This document shows, one piece after another, positions 19,864 through 29,446 of a stretch of DNA of 64,000 bases. This DNA comes from Flavobacteriaceae bacterium (lineage in GTDB: Bacteria; Bacteroidota; Bacteroidia; Flavobacteriales; Flavobacteriaceae). The translations under genes were made by a program, and so were the position numbers. The notes under the pieces are model-generated. The model saw only the letters and a program-made list of their open reading frames with translations. It did no database searches and was not told where the DNA came from. The stretch's first letter is position 1, and the number at the start of each line of letters is the position of its first letter. The stretch is from positions 79,066 through 143,065 of the forward strand of contig JAQWJJ010000008.1 of NCBI GenBank assembly GCA_029248405.1, written 5' to 3'.

Positions 19864-19871
19864 TATTTTTG
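19864..19871 (+). promoter_or_regulatory. -7 box for yebC
   Basis: TATTTTTG fits TAnnTTTG 16 bases upstream of the yebC ATG, in the 80-base gap after the SDR gene. The -33 element is weak. Confidence 0.45.
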
Positions 19872-19887
19872 TTAAAACATTAAGAAT

Positions 19888-20607
19888 ATGGGTAGAGCCT
19901 TCGAATTTAGGAAAGCGCGAAAAATGAAACGATGGTCAGCAATGAGCAAGGCCTTCACGCGCATTGGCAAAGACATTGTCATGGCGGTCAAAGAAGGAGG
20001 TCCTGATCCAGACAGCAACGCGCGGTTACGAGCAGTCATTCAGAATGCCAAATCGGTCAACATGCCCAAGGACAATGTTGAACGTGCCATTAAACGTGCG
20101 TCAGACAAGAGTTTAGGAGATTTCAAAGAGGTCGTTTTTGAAGGTTACGCCCCTCACGGCATTGCCATTCTAATAGAAACAGCAACGGACAACAACACCA
20201 GAACTGTGGCCAATGTCCGGTCTTATTTTAATAAATGTGATGGCAGTTTAGGCACTTCTGGATCAGTTGTTTTTATGTTTGATCATGTCTGTAACTTCCG
20301 GATCAACCGTGGTGATATGGATCTAGAAGAACTTGAGCTAGAACTTATTGACTTCGGTGTTGAAGAAATTTTTGAAGATGAAGACGGCTGTTTGATCTAT
20401 GCGCCCTTCGAGAGTTTTGGCGCAATTCAATCTTATCTAGAAAATCACACACTAGAAATTCTGTCCTCCGGATTTGAGCGCATCCCTCAAGTGACCAAAG
20501 CGCTGACACCAGAACAAGTGGCAGACGTCGAAAAATTACTTGAAAAAATAGAAGACGATGACGACGTGCAAAACGTCTATCACACTATGGATGAAACAAC
20601 AGACTAG
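19888..20607 (+). CDS. yebC: YebC/PmpR-family protein (TACO1 type)
   Basis: 239 residues with the hallmark N-terminus MGRAFEFRKARKMKRWSAMS and the conserved NMPKDNVERAIKRA near residue 58. The family was first described as a transcriptional regulator. More recent work links YebC proteins and mitochondrial TACO1 to ribosomes stalled on proline-rich codons. The insert GVEEIFEDEDGCLIY and the acidic C-terminus are family-like. It is convergent with the acyltransferase gene, the two sharing 4 bases at their ends. Confidence 0.95.
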   Translation: MGRAFEFRKARKMKRWSAMSKAFTRIGKDIVMAVKEGGPDPDSNARLRAVIQNAKSVNMPKDNVERAIKRASDKSLGDFKEVVFEGYAPHGIAILIETATDNNTRTVANVRSYFNKCDGSLGTSGSVVFMFDHVCNFRINRGDMDLEELELELIDFGVEEIFEDEDGCLIYAPFESFGAIQSYLENHTLEILSSGFERIPQVTKALTPEQVADVEKLLEKIEDDDDVQNVYHTMDETTD

Positions 20608-21161
20608 TCTTCATGCTCCCATGAATACTCAGGTATTTTCCCGTTTGCGCCTTTAAAAAATGATTGGATTTTTGGCAGATCCTCATCAATTTTTCCTGAG
20701 ACAGCCATAGGCGGACCAATACGGATACATTTTTGACGGTAAAACAAGGCGATCGGTAACACAGGTACATTTGCCTCCATTGCAATATAATAAAAGCCTG
20801 TGCGCCAATCTTTGACTTTCTTTCGGGTACCTTCTGGCGATAGCGCCAATCTGAACACCTTTTCCCCTCGAAACAATTGCGCTATAGCCGCAACCTTATT
20901 CTGCCCCCCGGTGCGGTCTAATGGCCTGCCTCCTGTCCAGCGGAAATAATACTTAAAGGGCCAAATAAACAATTCCTTTTTACCCAAATAATTAATGTGT
21001 AACCCAAGGATACTGCGGATCAGTAGTCCTAAAATAAAATCAAAGGAACTTGTGTGGGGCACAACTATAATCACGGCGTGCTTGACTTTAGGATTAATTG
21101 TGCCCTCAATGGACCATCCCATGATTTTAAAAAATAAAATTTTAGCTAAAAATTTGATCAC
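20604..21161 (-). CDS. 1-acyl-glycerol-3-phosphate acyltransferase-like protein
   Basis: 185 residues from a GTG start at 21161. The acyltransferase HX4D motif is HTSSFD (His36, Asp41), and SPEGTR near 111-116 is the phosphate-binding motif. It is shorter than a typical PlsC, like the compact lysophospholipid acyltransferase family. It starts 3 bases after the KdsB-KdnB fusion gene ends, so the two share a transcript. This hints at a role in the envelope, in lipid or lipid A modification. The exact acceptor is unknown. Confidence 0.82.
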   Translation of the reverse strand: MIKFLAKILFFKIMGWSIEGTINPKVKHAVIIVVPHTSSFDFILGLLIRSILGLHINYLGKKELFIWPFKYYFRWTGGRPLDRTGGQNKVAAIAQLFRGEKVFRLALSPEGTRKKVKDWRTGFYYIAMEANVPVLPIALFYRQKCIRIGPPMAVSGKIDEDLPKIQSFFKGANGKIPEYSWEHED

Positions 21162-21164
21162 GTG

Positions 21165-22994
21165 TTACATCTTTTGATACAAAGACTTTAAGACCCCTGC
21201 ATTGATCTGCTGCTCCCAGTCTGGACCTAATGCATTTTCCCATAGTGGAGACAAACTCAGTGCAATAGCCACCATCGTGTCCATTTGTTCTGGCGTCAAA
21301 TCGCGACAAATCCCTTGAGGAAGACTAATGCCATGCTGTTGGATCATTTGTTTGAATAAAGCCACGTCCTTGGCATAATACGCTTCAAGATGCTGGAAAA
21401 CAATACAATTGCCGACACCGTGCTTGACGCCCAAGACGTAGGAGAGGCCATAACTCATGGCATGAGCCACGCCAACTTGAGAATAGGCAATGCTCATACC
21501 TCCATGCCAGGACGCCATCATTAATTTTTCTTGTGCCGTTTCTGCCGATACTTTTGGATCCAAGAAAATCTCTAAACAAAGGTCGTAGGCCTTTTCTCCA
21601 TAACTCTTACTGAATTCATTCAAAAAGGTGCCATTGAGGGATTCTACACAATGGATAAAGCAATCCATTCCCGTGTAAAACCACTGATTCTTGGGCACGC
21701 CATCAGTAAGTTCAGGGTCCAAAACCACCTGGTCAAATGGAGTGAAATCACTATTGATCCCTAGCTTTTTTTCTGGACCAGTGAGCACAGTGGTGCGCGA
21801 CACCTCTGCCCCAGTTCCAGAAATCGTTGGAATACCCACATGGTAGACGGCCTTATTTTTCACCAAGTCCCACCCTTGGTATTCACTGGCTTGCCCCTTG
21901 TTGGTCAACATTATAGAGACGGCTTTGGCCAAATCAAGAATTGAACCGCCGCCGATACCAATGATCCCTGATGGGCGATAGGTAAACTCTGTTTTAATAC
22001 TTTTCACCAAAACATCAACCTGTTCCGTCTTGGGCTCCTCGAATGCTGATATGAATAAAAGCTTATCATTGAATCGCAAAGGAATGCGGCTTATTACTGA
22101 TGCTTTATTCTTAAAAACTTCATCGACCAGAAATATAAAAGGTGCTTTATCCTTCCGATGAGGCCCGATAATAGACGTCAATTGATCAAAACAACCGCGG
22201 CCAAAAACCACCTTAGGCACCATCGGGAAATTGCGGTATTTATTGTTGATGGGCAAACGTTTTTCTTCCTTTAAGGCCTTATTGGCACGCACCAAATCCT
22301 CGGGCGTGTCAATTTCAATACCCTGGGTATTGGATACCGCCATTTTAATGCGTTTACCGTATTCCAAAAAGCGGATGCACTCAATTTTTTCTGTGGCCTC
22401 TATAATGGTCATGGGCAAACGGTAAAAATCCAAGAGGGCTTGCTTTCTGAAGGCATAAATTCCCTTGTGTTTGAAATATTGAACCGCAGCATTTTTATCC
22501 CTTGGATAAGGTATTGGCGAGCGCGAAAAATAAAGCGCGAAATTCTCTTTATCCACGACGACCTTCACCGCATTTGGATCGCTGATCTCACGCCAATCAT
22601 GAATTTCTGTCATTAATGAAGCCAAATCAATTTTTGCTGCGTCTGCACCGTCAAAAACCCTGAGCACTTGTTCTAGACCTTCTTTACTTGTGAATGGCTC
22701 ATCGCCTTGAACATTCACCACAATATCCACATCCATCTCTTCTACTGCCTCAGCAATACGATCGGTGCCACAGTCATGCTCTTTTTGACTCATGATGGCA
22801 TTTCCACCATGCCACTCAATTTCTTTAAAAATGACATCACTGTCAGTGACGACATATACTTGGTCGAATAAGCCTGTCGCTTGAGCCGCCTCATATGTGC
22901 GGACGATCACAGGCTTACCCCCTAAGTCCTGCATGAGCTTACCTGGGAATCTAGAAGCGCCGTATCGCGCGGGTATCATGGCTACAATTTTCAA
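21165..22994 (-). CDS. kdsB: Fusion of KdsB (CMP-Kdo synthetase) and iron alcohol dehydrogenase (KdnB-like)
   Basis: 609 residues from the TTG at 22994 (family-typical [11 protein letters not shown]); the ATG at 22979 is possible, and an upstream TTG overlaps the promoter. Residues 1-245 are KdsB, which activates Kdo with CTP for lipopolysaccharide, with the motif [10 protein letters not shown]. After a short linker, residues 253-609 form an iron-containing dehydrogenase with [16 protein letters not shown] metal-site region [10 protein letters not shown] and VKHGVGN. In Shewanella, KdnB oxidises Kdo at C8 before amination to 8-amino-Kdo, so the pairing is chemically sensible. No KdnA aminotransferase is adjacent. 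Confidence 0.88.
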   Translation of the reverse strand: MKIVAMIPARYGASRFPGKLMQDLGGKPVIVRTYEAAQATGLFDQVYVVTDSDVIFKEIEWHGGNAIMSQKEHDCGTDRIAEAVEEMDVDIVVNVQGDEPFTSKEGLEQVLRVFDGADAAKIDLASLMTEIHDWREISDPNAVKVVVDKENFALYFSRSPIPYPRDKNAAVQYFKHKGIYAFRKQALLDFYRLPMTIIEATEKIECIRFLEYGKRIKMAVSNTQGIEIDTPEDLVRANKALKEEKRLPINNKYRNFPMVPKVVFGRGCFDQLTSIIGPHRKDKAPFIFLVDEVFKNKASVISRIPLRFNDKLLFISAFEEPKTEQVDVLVKSIKTEFTYRPSGIIGIGGGSILDLAKAVSIMLTNKGQASEYQGWDLVKNKAVYHVGIPTISGTGAEVSRTTVLTGPEKKLGINSDFTPFDQVVLDPELTDGVPKNQWFYTGMDCFIHCVESLNGTFLNEFSKSYGEKAYDLCLEIFLDPKVSAETAQEKLMMASWHGGMSIAYSQVGVAHAMSYGLSYVLGVKHGVGNCIVFQHLEAYYAKDVALFKQMIQQHGISLPQGICRDLTPEQMDTMVAIALSLSPLWENALGPDWEQQINAGVLKSLYQKM

Positions 22995-23015
22995 TGGAGT
23001 GCGTTTAATTGGCGT

Positions 23016-23023
23016 CAAAAGTA
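23016..23023 (-). promoter_or_regulatory. -7 box for the kdsB-kdnB gene
   Basis: On the reverse strand the sequence is TACTTTTG, a TAnnTTTG box. Transcription would start near 23010, which excludes the TTG at 23018 as start codon and supports the TTG at 22994. Confidence 0.5.
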
Positions 23024-23088
23024 ATTAGTTTAAATGATTTATTAATCATTGTTTAACTCAAGATACAAAAAACCTCTTGGGGTTGTCT

Positions 23089-24513
23089 TTATTCCTCAAA
23101 AAAGTCTTTGGCAAAACCCATCAGGTAAACCCTTGATTTGGCTCGCGTCAAAGCCGTATACAACCAACGCAAATAATCACGGTCCATGCCGTCCTTGAGA
23201 TAAGGTTGTTCAATAAAAACAGTGTGCCATTGACCGCCCTGAGATTTATGACAGGTAATGGCATAACTGAACTTGACCTGAAGGGCATTAAAATACTTAT
23301 TGCCCTTAATGGCCAAAAACTTTTTATAATTCGAGCGCTCTTCGTGATAGTCTTCCTTTACCGCCTCATATAACTTATTAGCATCGTCGTAGGACAAAGA
23401 GGGTGTTTCTGCTGTCAGCGTATCCAAAAGCAAAACTGTATCAAAAGGACTCATTGATGGATAGTCGACCATCCGCACACGCACTTGGGCAAAACGAAAG
23501 CCATAGAGCTCGCTAAAGCCGTAAATTTCTAAAATTTCTATGATGTCTCCATTGGCAATAAAACCTGCTTCATCATGGGGCTTCAGCCAAAAATAATTGT
23601 TTTTGACCACCATAAGGTAGTCGCCCGCAGAAAGCTCCTCCTCTTGAAATAATATCCGCTGCCTTATTTGCTGGTTATAAAGATTCGCTCTTTTATTGGA
23701 CCGCACAATGATGACCGTATCTTCATAGCCTTGCTCGGCATAACTCTGCTCAATGGCCTCCATGAGTTCCTGACCGCTTTCTGGCCGAATCACCTCTGGA
23801 CTATGACCAATAGAAAACCGCAAGCCCAAATAATCGGCGTTGCTAAGGGCATGGCGTATGCGACTTGCGTTAAATAAAATGCCACTATTTTCGGATTGAC
23901 GCATGACCTGGTCCAATTCAATTGACTGCACCGTCTTTTGATAGTTCGATTCTAATACCACAGGGTCTAAAGCAGGACTGAGCTCAAGATGTACAGGGGG
24001 CAACTGAGCCGTGTCCCCTACAAGAATAAGCTGACAATTCACACCGCTGTATACATATGAGATCAAGTCATCCAGCAAAGAGCGCCCTTCAAAAAACTTG
24101 GCGTCAACACTTGTGTCTGGCACCATCGAGGCTTCGTCGACTATAAAGATGGCGTTGCGGTGTTTGTTCGGCTGCATGGTGAAGCGCACACCGCCACCTT
24201 TCCTGCTCTTTGGGTGGTATATTTTTCTGTGTATCGTATGGGCAGTTTTGCCGCTGTACTGACTGATGACTTTGGCCGCACGCCCTGTAGGGGCCAAAAG
24301 CACGACAGACCGCTTAACATGCCACAATTGTGTCACCAGAGTGCTGATCAGGGTGGTTTTGCCCGTACCTGCATATCCTTTGAGCATATAGATCGTTGCG
24401 TCATCAGCTTGGACACAAAATCGAGCCAATTGCTGTAACGCAATATCTTGCTTGTCGGTTGGCGGGAATTTGAACTCCTTCCGAAGGGTTTTATAAAAGT
24501 CTAAGGCTGTCAT
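23089..24513 (-). CDS. RecD/UvrD-type DNA helicase (AAA ATPase)
   Basis: 474 residues with Walker A LKGYAGTGKTTLIS near 44-57, Walker B IFIVDEAS near 121-128, and a C-terminal UvrD-like motif, AITCHKSQGGQW, plus LYTALTRAKSRVYL. This matches single-subunit superfamily 1B helicases (RecD2/Dda-like) common in Bacteroidota. The N-terminal RecD2 extension is absent, as in Dda-type enzymes. A role in recombination or replication fork repair is likely. It has its own upstream gap and stands alone. Confidence 0.88.
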   Translation of the reverse strand: MTALDFYKTLRKEFKFPPTDKQDIALQQLARFCVQADDATIYMLKGYAGTGKTTLISTLVTQLWHVKRSVVLLAPTGRAAKVISQYSGKTAHTIHRKIYHPKSRKGGGVRFTMQPNKHRNAIFIVDEASMVPDTSVDAKFFEGRSLLDDLISYVYSGVNCQLILVGDTAQLPPVHLELSPALDPVVLESNYQKTVQSIELDQVMRQSENSGILFNASRIRHALSNADYLGLRFSIGHSPEVIRPESGQELMEAIEQSYAEQGYEDTVIIVRSNKRANLYNQQIRQRILFQEEELSAGDYLMVVKNNYFWLKPHDEAGFIANGDIIEILEIYGFSELYGFRFAQVRVRMVDYPSMSPFDTVLLLDTLTAETPSLSYDDANKLYEAVKEDYHEERSNYKKFLAIKGNKYFNALQVKFSYAITCHKSQGGQWHTVFIEQPYLKDGMDRDYLRWLYTALTRAKSRVYLMGFAKDFFEE

Positions 24514-24585
24514 TTCGCGGTAAGAACTGAGCTCAAATATAGTTAGGTTTTTTTCGAATTTACTTTTATGAATAAAAAAATATTG

Positions 24586-24593
24586 TAGATTTG
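24586..24593 (+). promoter_or_regulatory. -7 box for the 221-residue membrane protein gene
   Basis: TAGATTTG fits TAnnTTTG and lies 43 bases before the ATG at 24637. It would drive the three-gene unit ending with rsmD. Confidence 0.5.
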
Positions 24594-24636
24594 CCTTAGT
24601 ACCAAAATACGCTATTTCACTACTTAAAATAGACCA

Positions 24637-25302
24637 ATGAAACTAATAATCAAGCTTGTCCTTTGGGTTTTTGTCCTTATCCTGAGTTATCAATTGTATA
24701 ATTCTATCATCGGCCCCGTGCACTTTAACCAAGCCAAAGAAGAACGCTATATTGCGGTGATCGCTCAGCTAAAAGACATCAAAGCCGGACAGGAAGCGTT
24801 TCAAGAAGTCACTGGCTCTTTTAGCGGGAATTTTGACAGCCTTATCAGTTTCTTAGATACAGCACAGTTTGCCATCACAGCACGTCGTGACACTAGCTAT
24901 GCTGACGTAGCGAAAAACAGAGCATTTGGTTTAGATGCTCAGAAAGGTGGGTATTATATCGAAGACATCATCATTGACACTTTGAGTTTTGCCTCAATAA
25001 AAGATTCACTTTATCCCGGGTCGAATCGTTATCTAACGATGATGAACATCCCTAATAGTGAAGCCCAATACGAATTGCGTGCTGGAAAGCTTGACAAGAA
25101 TGGAACGATTTATTCTGTTTTTGAAGCCAAAGCGTCTAAAGATATTATTCTTGCTGGCCTTGATTCTGATCTCATCGCGCAAGAAAAACAAGTTAATTCT
25201 GTAGATGGCGTCAATGGACCTTTTGTGAAAGTTGGGTCGATGGACGAAGTCAACACAAGCGGAAACTGGCCTAAACTTTATGACACTGCAAAAGACAAAT
25301 AG
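24637..25302 (+). CDS. Membrane-anchored protein of unknown function
   Basis: 221 residues with one N-terminal membrane helix (about 3-22) and a periplasmic-type remainder. Just after the helix comes AVIAQLKDIKAGQEAFQEV, a helical stretch like the start of pilin-like or PilN/PilO-like proteins. The rest is beta-rich with no motif I recognise. The DUF3822 gene overlaps its last 23 bases, which implies translational coupling and suggests that the two products work together. I do not assign a function. Confidence 0.75.
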   Translation: MKLIIKLVLWVFVLILSYQLYNSIIGPVHFNQAKEERYIAVIAQLKDIKAGQEAFQEVTGSFSGNFDSLISFLDTAQFAITARRDTSYADVAKNRAFGLDAQKGGYYIEDIIIDTLSFASIKDSLYPGSNRYLTMMNIPNSEAQYELRAGKLDKNGTIYSVFEAKASKDIILAGLDSDLIAQEKQVNSVDGVNGPFVKVGSMDEVNTSGNWPKLYDTAKDK

Positions 25303-26092
25303 TCAAAATACGCTACACCCTAAAAGATGGTCCGTTCAAGTTTCCTTGACCGGACTTTCTTTTTTGTCCATAAGCCAAGACGGAGTCCTAGATCATGGCA
25401 GTAAATCCTTTTCAGTAACCACTACCGCAGAAGGACTCAGCCATGCTCTGACAGAGTTTTGGTTGCCCCATTTTAATTCATCTGGGCAGCACTTACAGAC
25501 TAAAGTAGTGCACCAATCCCCTTACGTCACTGTCGTCCCTCTAGCTTTATTTAAGCCCGACAAAGCCATGGACTATCTTAAGTTCAATACCCGAATGCTT
25601 CAAAATGATGTAGTCGCTTATGACATTTTGGAGGCACAAGAAATTGTCGTGGTTTATATACCCTTTGTAAATGTCAATAACCTAGTATTTGATACCGTTG
25701 GCCCTTTTGACTTTGAGCACAGTGCCACGGTTCTTTTGCGGCACCTTTTATCGACACGCAAATCTCAAAAGGAATCAGAGGTATTTGTCAATATTTATAA
25801 GGATAGTTTTGATTTTATTGTTTTATCATCAGGCCGTTTGGTTCTTTTTAATCATTATTCATTTCACACGCTAGAGGATTTTATTTACTACATTCTCTTT
25901 GCTTTAGAACAGCTCAGTATCAGTCCGGAAGAAGTCCATTTATACCTGTCAGGACAAGTGGCGCAAGATGATGATTTATTTCAAGGTATTTACACCTATG
26001 TACGCGAAGTCAATTTATATACAGATCATGAGCTCGTGGCCCTAGATCAAACCAAACAGCACGAATCGATAGTTTTAAAATCAACACTGTAA
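25280..26092 (+). CDS. DUF3822 family protein
   Basis: 270 residues from the ATG at 25280, inside the 3' end of the previous gene; an upstream in-frame start only adds sequence read from the other gene. The strand-rich layout, with VFVNIYKDSFDFIVLSSGRL and later EDFIYYILFALEQLSISPE, suggests an actin-like (ASKHA) fold reminiscent of PilM/GspL proteins. That fold is my inference. It sits between a single-pass membrane protein and rsmD, with a TAATG junction to rsmD. This order seems lineage-typical. Confidence 0.78.
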   Translation: MTLQKTNSQNTLHPKRWSVQVSLTGLSFLSISQDGVLDHGSKSFSVTTTAEGLSHALTEFWLPHFNSSGQHLQTKVVHQSPYVTVVPLALFKPDKAMDYLKFNTRMLQNDVVAYDILEAQEIVVVYIPFVNVNNLVFDTVGPFDFEHSATVLLRHLLSTRKSQKESEVFVNIYKDSFDFIVLSSGRLVLFNHYSFHTLEDFIYYILFALEQLSISPEEVHLYLSGQVAQDDDLFQGIYTYVREVNLYTDHELVALDQTKQHESIVLKSTL

Positions 26093-26628
26093 TGCGCATC
26101 ATTTCTGGCTCACACAAAGGCAGACGCCTTACAGCTCCTAAAGGTTTACCCGTAAGGCCAACAACTGATTTTGCTAAAGAAGGCTTATTCAATATGCTGC
26201 ATCATCGGTTTGCTTTACACGATGTTGGTGTACTTGATTTGTATGCCGGAACAGGAAATATTGCTTATGAATTCGGGTCTCGTGGGGCACAATCCATCAC
26301 CTGTGTCGACCAACATGCCGCATGCTGTCATTTTATCGATCAAACTGCGGCACAATTAGACCTGCCCATTACTGCAGTTCGGTCAGAAGTCACCAAGTTT
26401 TTAGAGCGGCACTCTGGACAATATGATATTGTCTTTGCCGACCCACCTTATGATTTTCCAAAAAAAAACCTCTTCTTACTTATCGACCGTATTTGTGATG
26501 GTTCTTTTTTGAACCAAGATGGGCTATTGATCATAGAACACACCAAAGATCATGACCTCACTGACCATCCTAACTTTAATGAAGCACGCAGATATGGCGG
26601 GTCAGTTTTTAGTTATTTTTCAAATTAA
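26092..26628 (+). CDS. rsmD: 16S rRNA (guanine-966-N2)-methyltransferase
   Basis: 178 residues, the normal size. It has the SAM-binding motif DLYAGTGNIAYEF near residues 47-59 and the catalytic ADPPYDF near 121-127, typical of N2-guanine methyltransferases. It methylates 16S rRNA during 30S assembly. Its start overlaps the DUF3822 stop by 1 base. Its stop is only 5 bases from the 3' end of the RNase P RNA gene on the other strand. Confidence 0.95.
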   Translation: MRIISGSHKGRRLTAPKGLPVRPTTDFAKEGLFNMLHHRFALHDVGVLDLYAGTGNIAYEFGSRGAQSITCVDQHAACCHFIDQTAAQLDLPITAVRSEVTKFLERHSGQYDIVFADPPYDFPKKNLFLLIDRICDGSFLNQDGLLIIEHTKDHDLTDHPNFNEARRYGGSVFSYFSN

Positions 26629-26633
26629 AAAAA

Positions 26634-26938
26634 TGCAGGCCTATAAGCCGGATTCTGTATTCGCCTTGGCGAACCCTTATCATTTATCTAGGCACTGAAT
26701 TACTTCAGTGCTCCATCTGCCTACCCTCCTACTCAAGCGGGAACTCTCAAACATAGGTTTACATGGCATTTCACCGCATAGAGTTTACCTGGTTTCACTA
26801 CAGCATGATCTGTACATTCTTTCTGTTGCACTGGTCCTGATCCATTAAAAATGGACCGACGGCTGTTAGCCGCTATGCTTCCCTTTGGTGCCCGGACTTT
26901 CCTCCTTCTAAAACGAAGGCGATAAGGCGGCCTGCGGG
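26634..26938 (-). ncRNA. rnpB: RNase P RNA (class A)
   Basis: About 305 bases read on the reverse strand. The 5' GCAGGCC pairs with the 3' GGCCTGC to form P1. The universal conserved region GGAGGAAAGTCCGGGC is present near 26890-26910. The 3' part carries ACAGAATCCGGCTTATAGG, and the P-loop and CRI-V landmarks are in the expected order. A run of seven T follows the 3' end. It is the ribozyme that trims tRNA 5' leaders. It lies between convergent rsmD and divergent dnaX. Confidence 0.96.
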
Positions 26939-27027
26939 GTAAAATTAATTTAAAATGTTGATAACTCGCCTAAATATTGGAGGATCATTCAGAGAAATCT
27001 TCTCCTTGCTTTTTATCTTTGTTTGTG

Positions 27028-28821
27028 ATGGAGCATTTCATTGTATCAGCCCGTAAATACAGACCCACTAACTTTGACGAGGTAGTAGGGCAGAAAGCCA
27101 TTACACGTACCTTAGAAAATGCTATCGAGCAAAACCACTTGGCACAGGCGCTCCTTTTTACTGGACCACGCGGGGTGGGCAAAACGACATGCGCGAGAAT
27201 TCTGGCTAAAAAAATTAATCAGGACGATGCGCATCAAAACGACGAAGATTTTGCATTTAACATTTTTGAATTAGATGCCGCCTCTAATAATTCTGTAGAT
27301 GATATCCGATCATTAATTGAGCAAGTTCGTATTCCACCGCAAATCGGCCAATTTAAAGTCTACATCATTGACGAGGTACACATGTTGTCTTCAGCAGCAT
27401 TTAATGCCTTCCTAAAGACTTTAGAGGAGCCACCAAAACACGCCATATTCATTTTGGCGACAACCGAAAAACATAAAATCATTCCGACGATTCTCTCTCG
27501 TTGTCAGATTTTTGATTTTAAACGAATTACCGTAGAAGACATCAGGGGTCAATTACAGGAAGTGGCACAAGCCGAAGGGATCGATGCTGAAGAAGACGCT
27601 TTGCACGTTATTGCTCAGAAAGCGGATGGCGCCATGCGAGATGCTCTGTCAATTTTCGATCGTGTCGTCAGTTTTTCTGGCAAGGTCATCACGCGCGAAG
27701 CGGTGACAGAAAACCTACACGTGCTCGACTATACCTATTACTTTAGAATGACACAAGCCATGCTTGACGGTCAGATTCCGCAACTTCTTCTGGAGTATGA
27801 CCAGATTTTAGCTCTAGGTTTTGACGGACACCATTTCATTTCTGGTTTGGCGTCTCATTTTAGAGATCTTATGGTGGCCAAAACACCGCAGACCATTAAA
27901 CTTATGGAGCTTGGGCCCAAAATTCAACAACAATATTTGGAACAATCCCAAGCCACTGATCAAGGCTTTCTCATGGAGGCTTTAGGCCTAACCAACACCT
28001 GTGACTTGGCCTATAAAAATAGTGGTAATTCAAGGCTGTTGGTAGAGCTTTGTTTGATGCAACTAGCCTCTCTGAATGATTCAGATCAAAAAAAAAAATC
28101 ACCTAGTCAACCCTATATAACTCCAGCGCAACGCTTACCTAATTCATCCGCGGTCACTGCCCAAAAACAAGAGAGCAAAACAACACAGCTTGAGTCTGCG
28201 GCAAAGGACATCGTTGCTGAGCAACCCACATCAACCCCAAAGAAGTCCTCAGAAATGACCACTGAGATTGCAGTAAGCGCATCAGAAGTCAGTCCTGCAG
28301 CGTCGTCTCGTCCTGAAGCACCACTCAAGAAAAAGCCTGAGTTTTCATTCGAGGGCGTTCGGAAAAAAACTTCCTCTCTTTCTTTGAAGAGTATCTCTGA
28401 AAAAAAGCAAATACAGGAAGTTCATAAGTCAAAAGAAACCCACTCTGAAACCTTGCCTGAACATTCATTTACAGAAGAGGAGTTCAGAACTGCATGGAGC
28501 GCATACACTGAGCAAACCGAGGCTTCTGGACAATTCAACTTGACGTCACATCTGACCATGGTTGATCCCGTATTAAATGGCAGCAATATCAGTCTGACGT
28601 TCCCAAACGACACCATAAAACTTGAGGTTGAGCGAGACAAAGCATCTCTAATGGGGTTTTTGCACAAAAGATTAAAAAACTACAGCATCAGCCTGCACAT
28701 CGAAGTCATCGAAAGTGAAGTCACCAGATATGCCTACACTCCAGCCGAAAAATTTGACAAGCTCAAGGAAAAAAACCCACTCATTGAGGTCCTTAAAACC
28801 ACACTAGATTTAGAACTTTAA
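27028..28821 (+). CDS. dnaX: DNA polymerase III subunit gamma/tau
   Basis: 597 residues from the ATG at 27028 (MEHFIVSARKYRP, the family start). Walker A is GPRGVGKT near 44-51, then FELDAASNNSVDDIR, the DEVHM Walker B and SRCQIFDF sensor. The four-cysteine zinc module that normally lies between Walker A and DAASN is missing and replaced by an acidic KKINQDDAHQNDED segment. A low-complexity Ser/Lys/Pro linker (about 350-480) precedes the tau-specific C-terminal domain. It is the clamp-loader ATPase of the replisome. Confidence 0.95.
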   Translation: MEHFIVSARKYRPTNFDEVVGQKAITRTLENAIEQNHLAQALLFTGPRGVGKTTCARILAKKINQDDAHQNDEDFAFNIFELDAASNNSVDDIRSLIEQVRIPPQIGQFKVYIIDEVHMLSSAAFNAFLKTLEEPPKHAIFILATTEKHKIIPTILSRCQIFDFKRITVEDIRGQLQEVAQAEGIDAEEDALHVIAQKADGAMRDALSIFDRVVSFSGKVITREAVTENLHVLDYTYYFRMTQAMLDGQIPQLLLEYDQILALGFDGHHFISGLASHFRDLMVAKTPQTIKLMELGPKIQQQYLEQSQATDQGFLMEALGLTNTCDLAYKNSGNSRLLVELCLMQLASLNDSDQKKKSPSQPYITPAQRLPNSSAVTAQKQESKTTQLESAAKDIVAEQPTSTPKKSSEMTTEIAVSASEVSPAASSRPEAPLKKKPEFSFEGVRKKTSSLSLKSISEKKQIQEVHKSKETHSETLPEHSFTEEEFRTAWSAYTEQTEASGQFNLTSHLTMVDPVLNGSNISLTFPNDTIKLEVERDKASLMGFLHKRLKNYSISLHIEVIESEVTRYAYTPAEKFDKLKEKNPLIEVLKTTLDLEL

Positions 28822-28830
28822 CTCCCTATC

Positions 28831-29439
28831 ATGTCGTCTACTGAACCCTCAAAAAAAATGCTCGGGCTTAAGTTACCCACAGACCCAAGGTGGGTCAATA
28901 TTGTCGAGAAAAATATTGACGAAATCCTGACCGATCATGCTTATTGCGAGCAGAAAGCGGCTTCAACAGCTATTTCATTTATCATTGGATATCCTGAGTA
29001 TACAGACTTGGTCGCTGAAATGACTCTTTTGGCACAAGAAGAAATGAGTCACTTTAAAATGGTACATGACCGCATCGTCGCCCGTGGCCAACATCTGGGT
29101 CGTGAACGCAAAGACGCTTATGTCAATAAACTCATGACATTTTTTGCCAAGGGTGGCAGCCGCAACGACAACTTAGTGCATCGACTCTTATACGCCGCAT
29201 TAATTGAAGCCAGAAGCTGCGAACGATTCAGGCTTTTGAGTGAGGCTTTAGAGGATAAGTCCTTGGCGGAGTTTTACCGCAAACTGATGATCAGCGAAGC
29301 CAACCACTACATCATGTTCTTGACTTTTGCCCGGCAATACGGTGACCGCAAAACAGTGGACAAAAAATGGCAAGATTTATTAGAATTTGAAGCAAAAATC
29401 ATGAAAGATATGGGCAACTCTGAGTTAGTGCATGGCTGA
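28831..29439 (+). CDS. miaE: tRNA-(ms2io6A) hydroxylase
   Basis: 202 residues with ferritin-like diiron ligands: EEMSHFKMVHDR (ExxH), EARSCERF, and SEANHYIMF (ExxH). It hydroxylates the isopentenyl group of ms2i6A at position 37 of tRNAs that read UNN codons, using oxygen. It begins 9 bases after dnaX and is probably on its transcript. It converges with ppx. Confidence 0.94.
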   Translation: MSSTEPSKKMLGLKLPTDPRWVNIVEKNIDEILTDHAYCEQKAASTAISFIIGYPEYTDLVAEMTLLAQEEMSHFKMVHDRIVARGQHLGRERKDAYVNKLMTFFAKGGSRNDNLVHRLLYAALIEARSCERFRLLSEALEDKSLAEFYRKLMISEANHYIMFLTFARQYGDRKTVDKKWQDLLEFEAKIMKDMGNSELVHG

Positions 29440-29446
29440 TCCTGAT

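Noticed and set aside
23089..24513. Helicase as part of a defence island
   Set aside because: It is a single Dda/RecD2-like helicase in a housekeeping setting with no nuclease, methylase or other defence partner.
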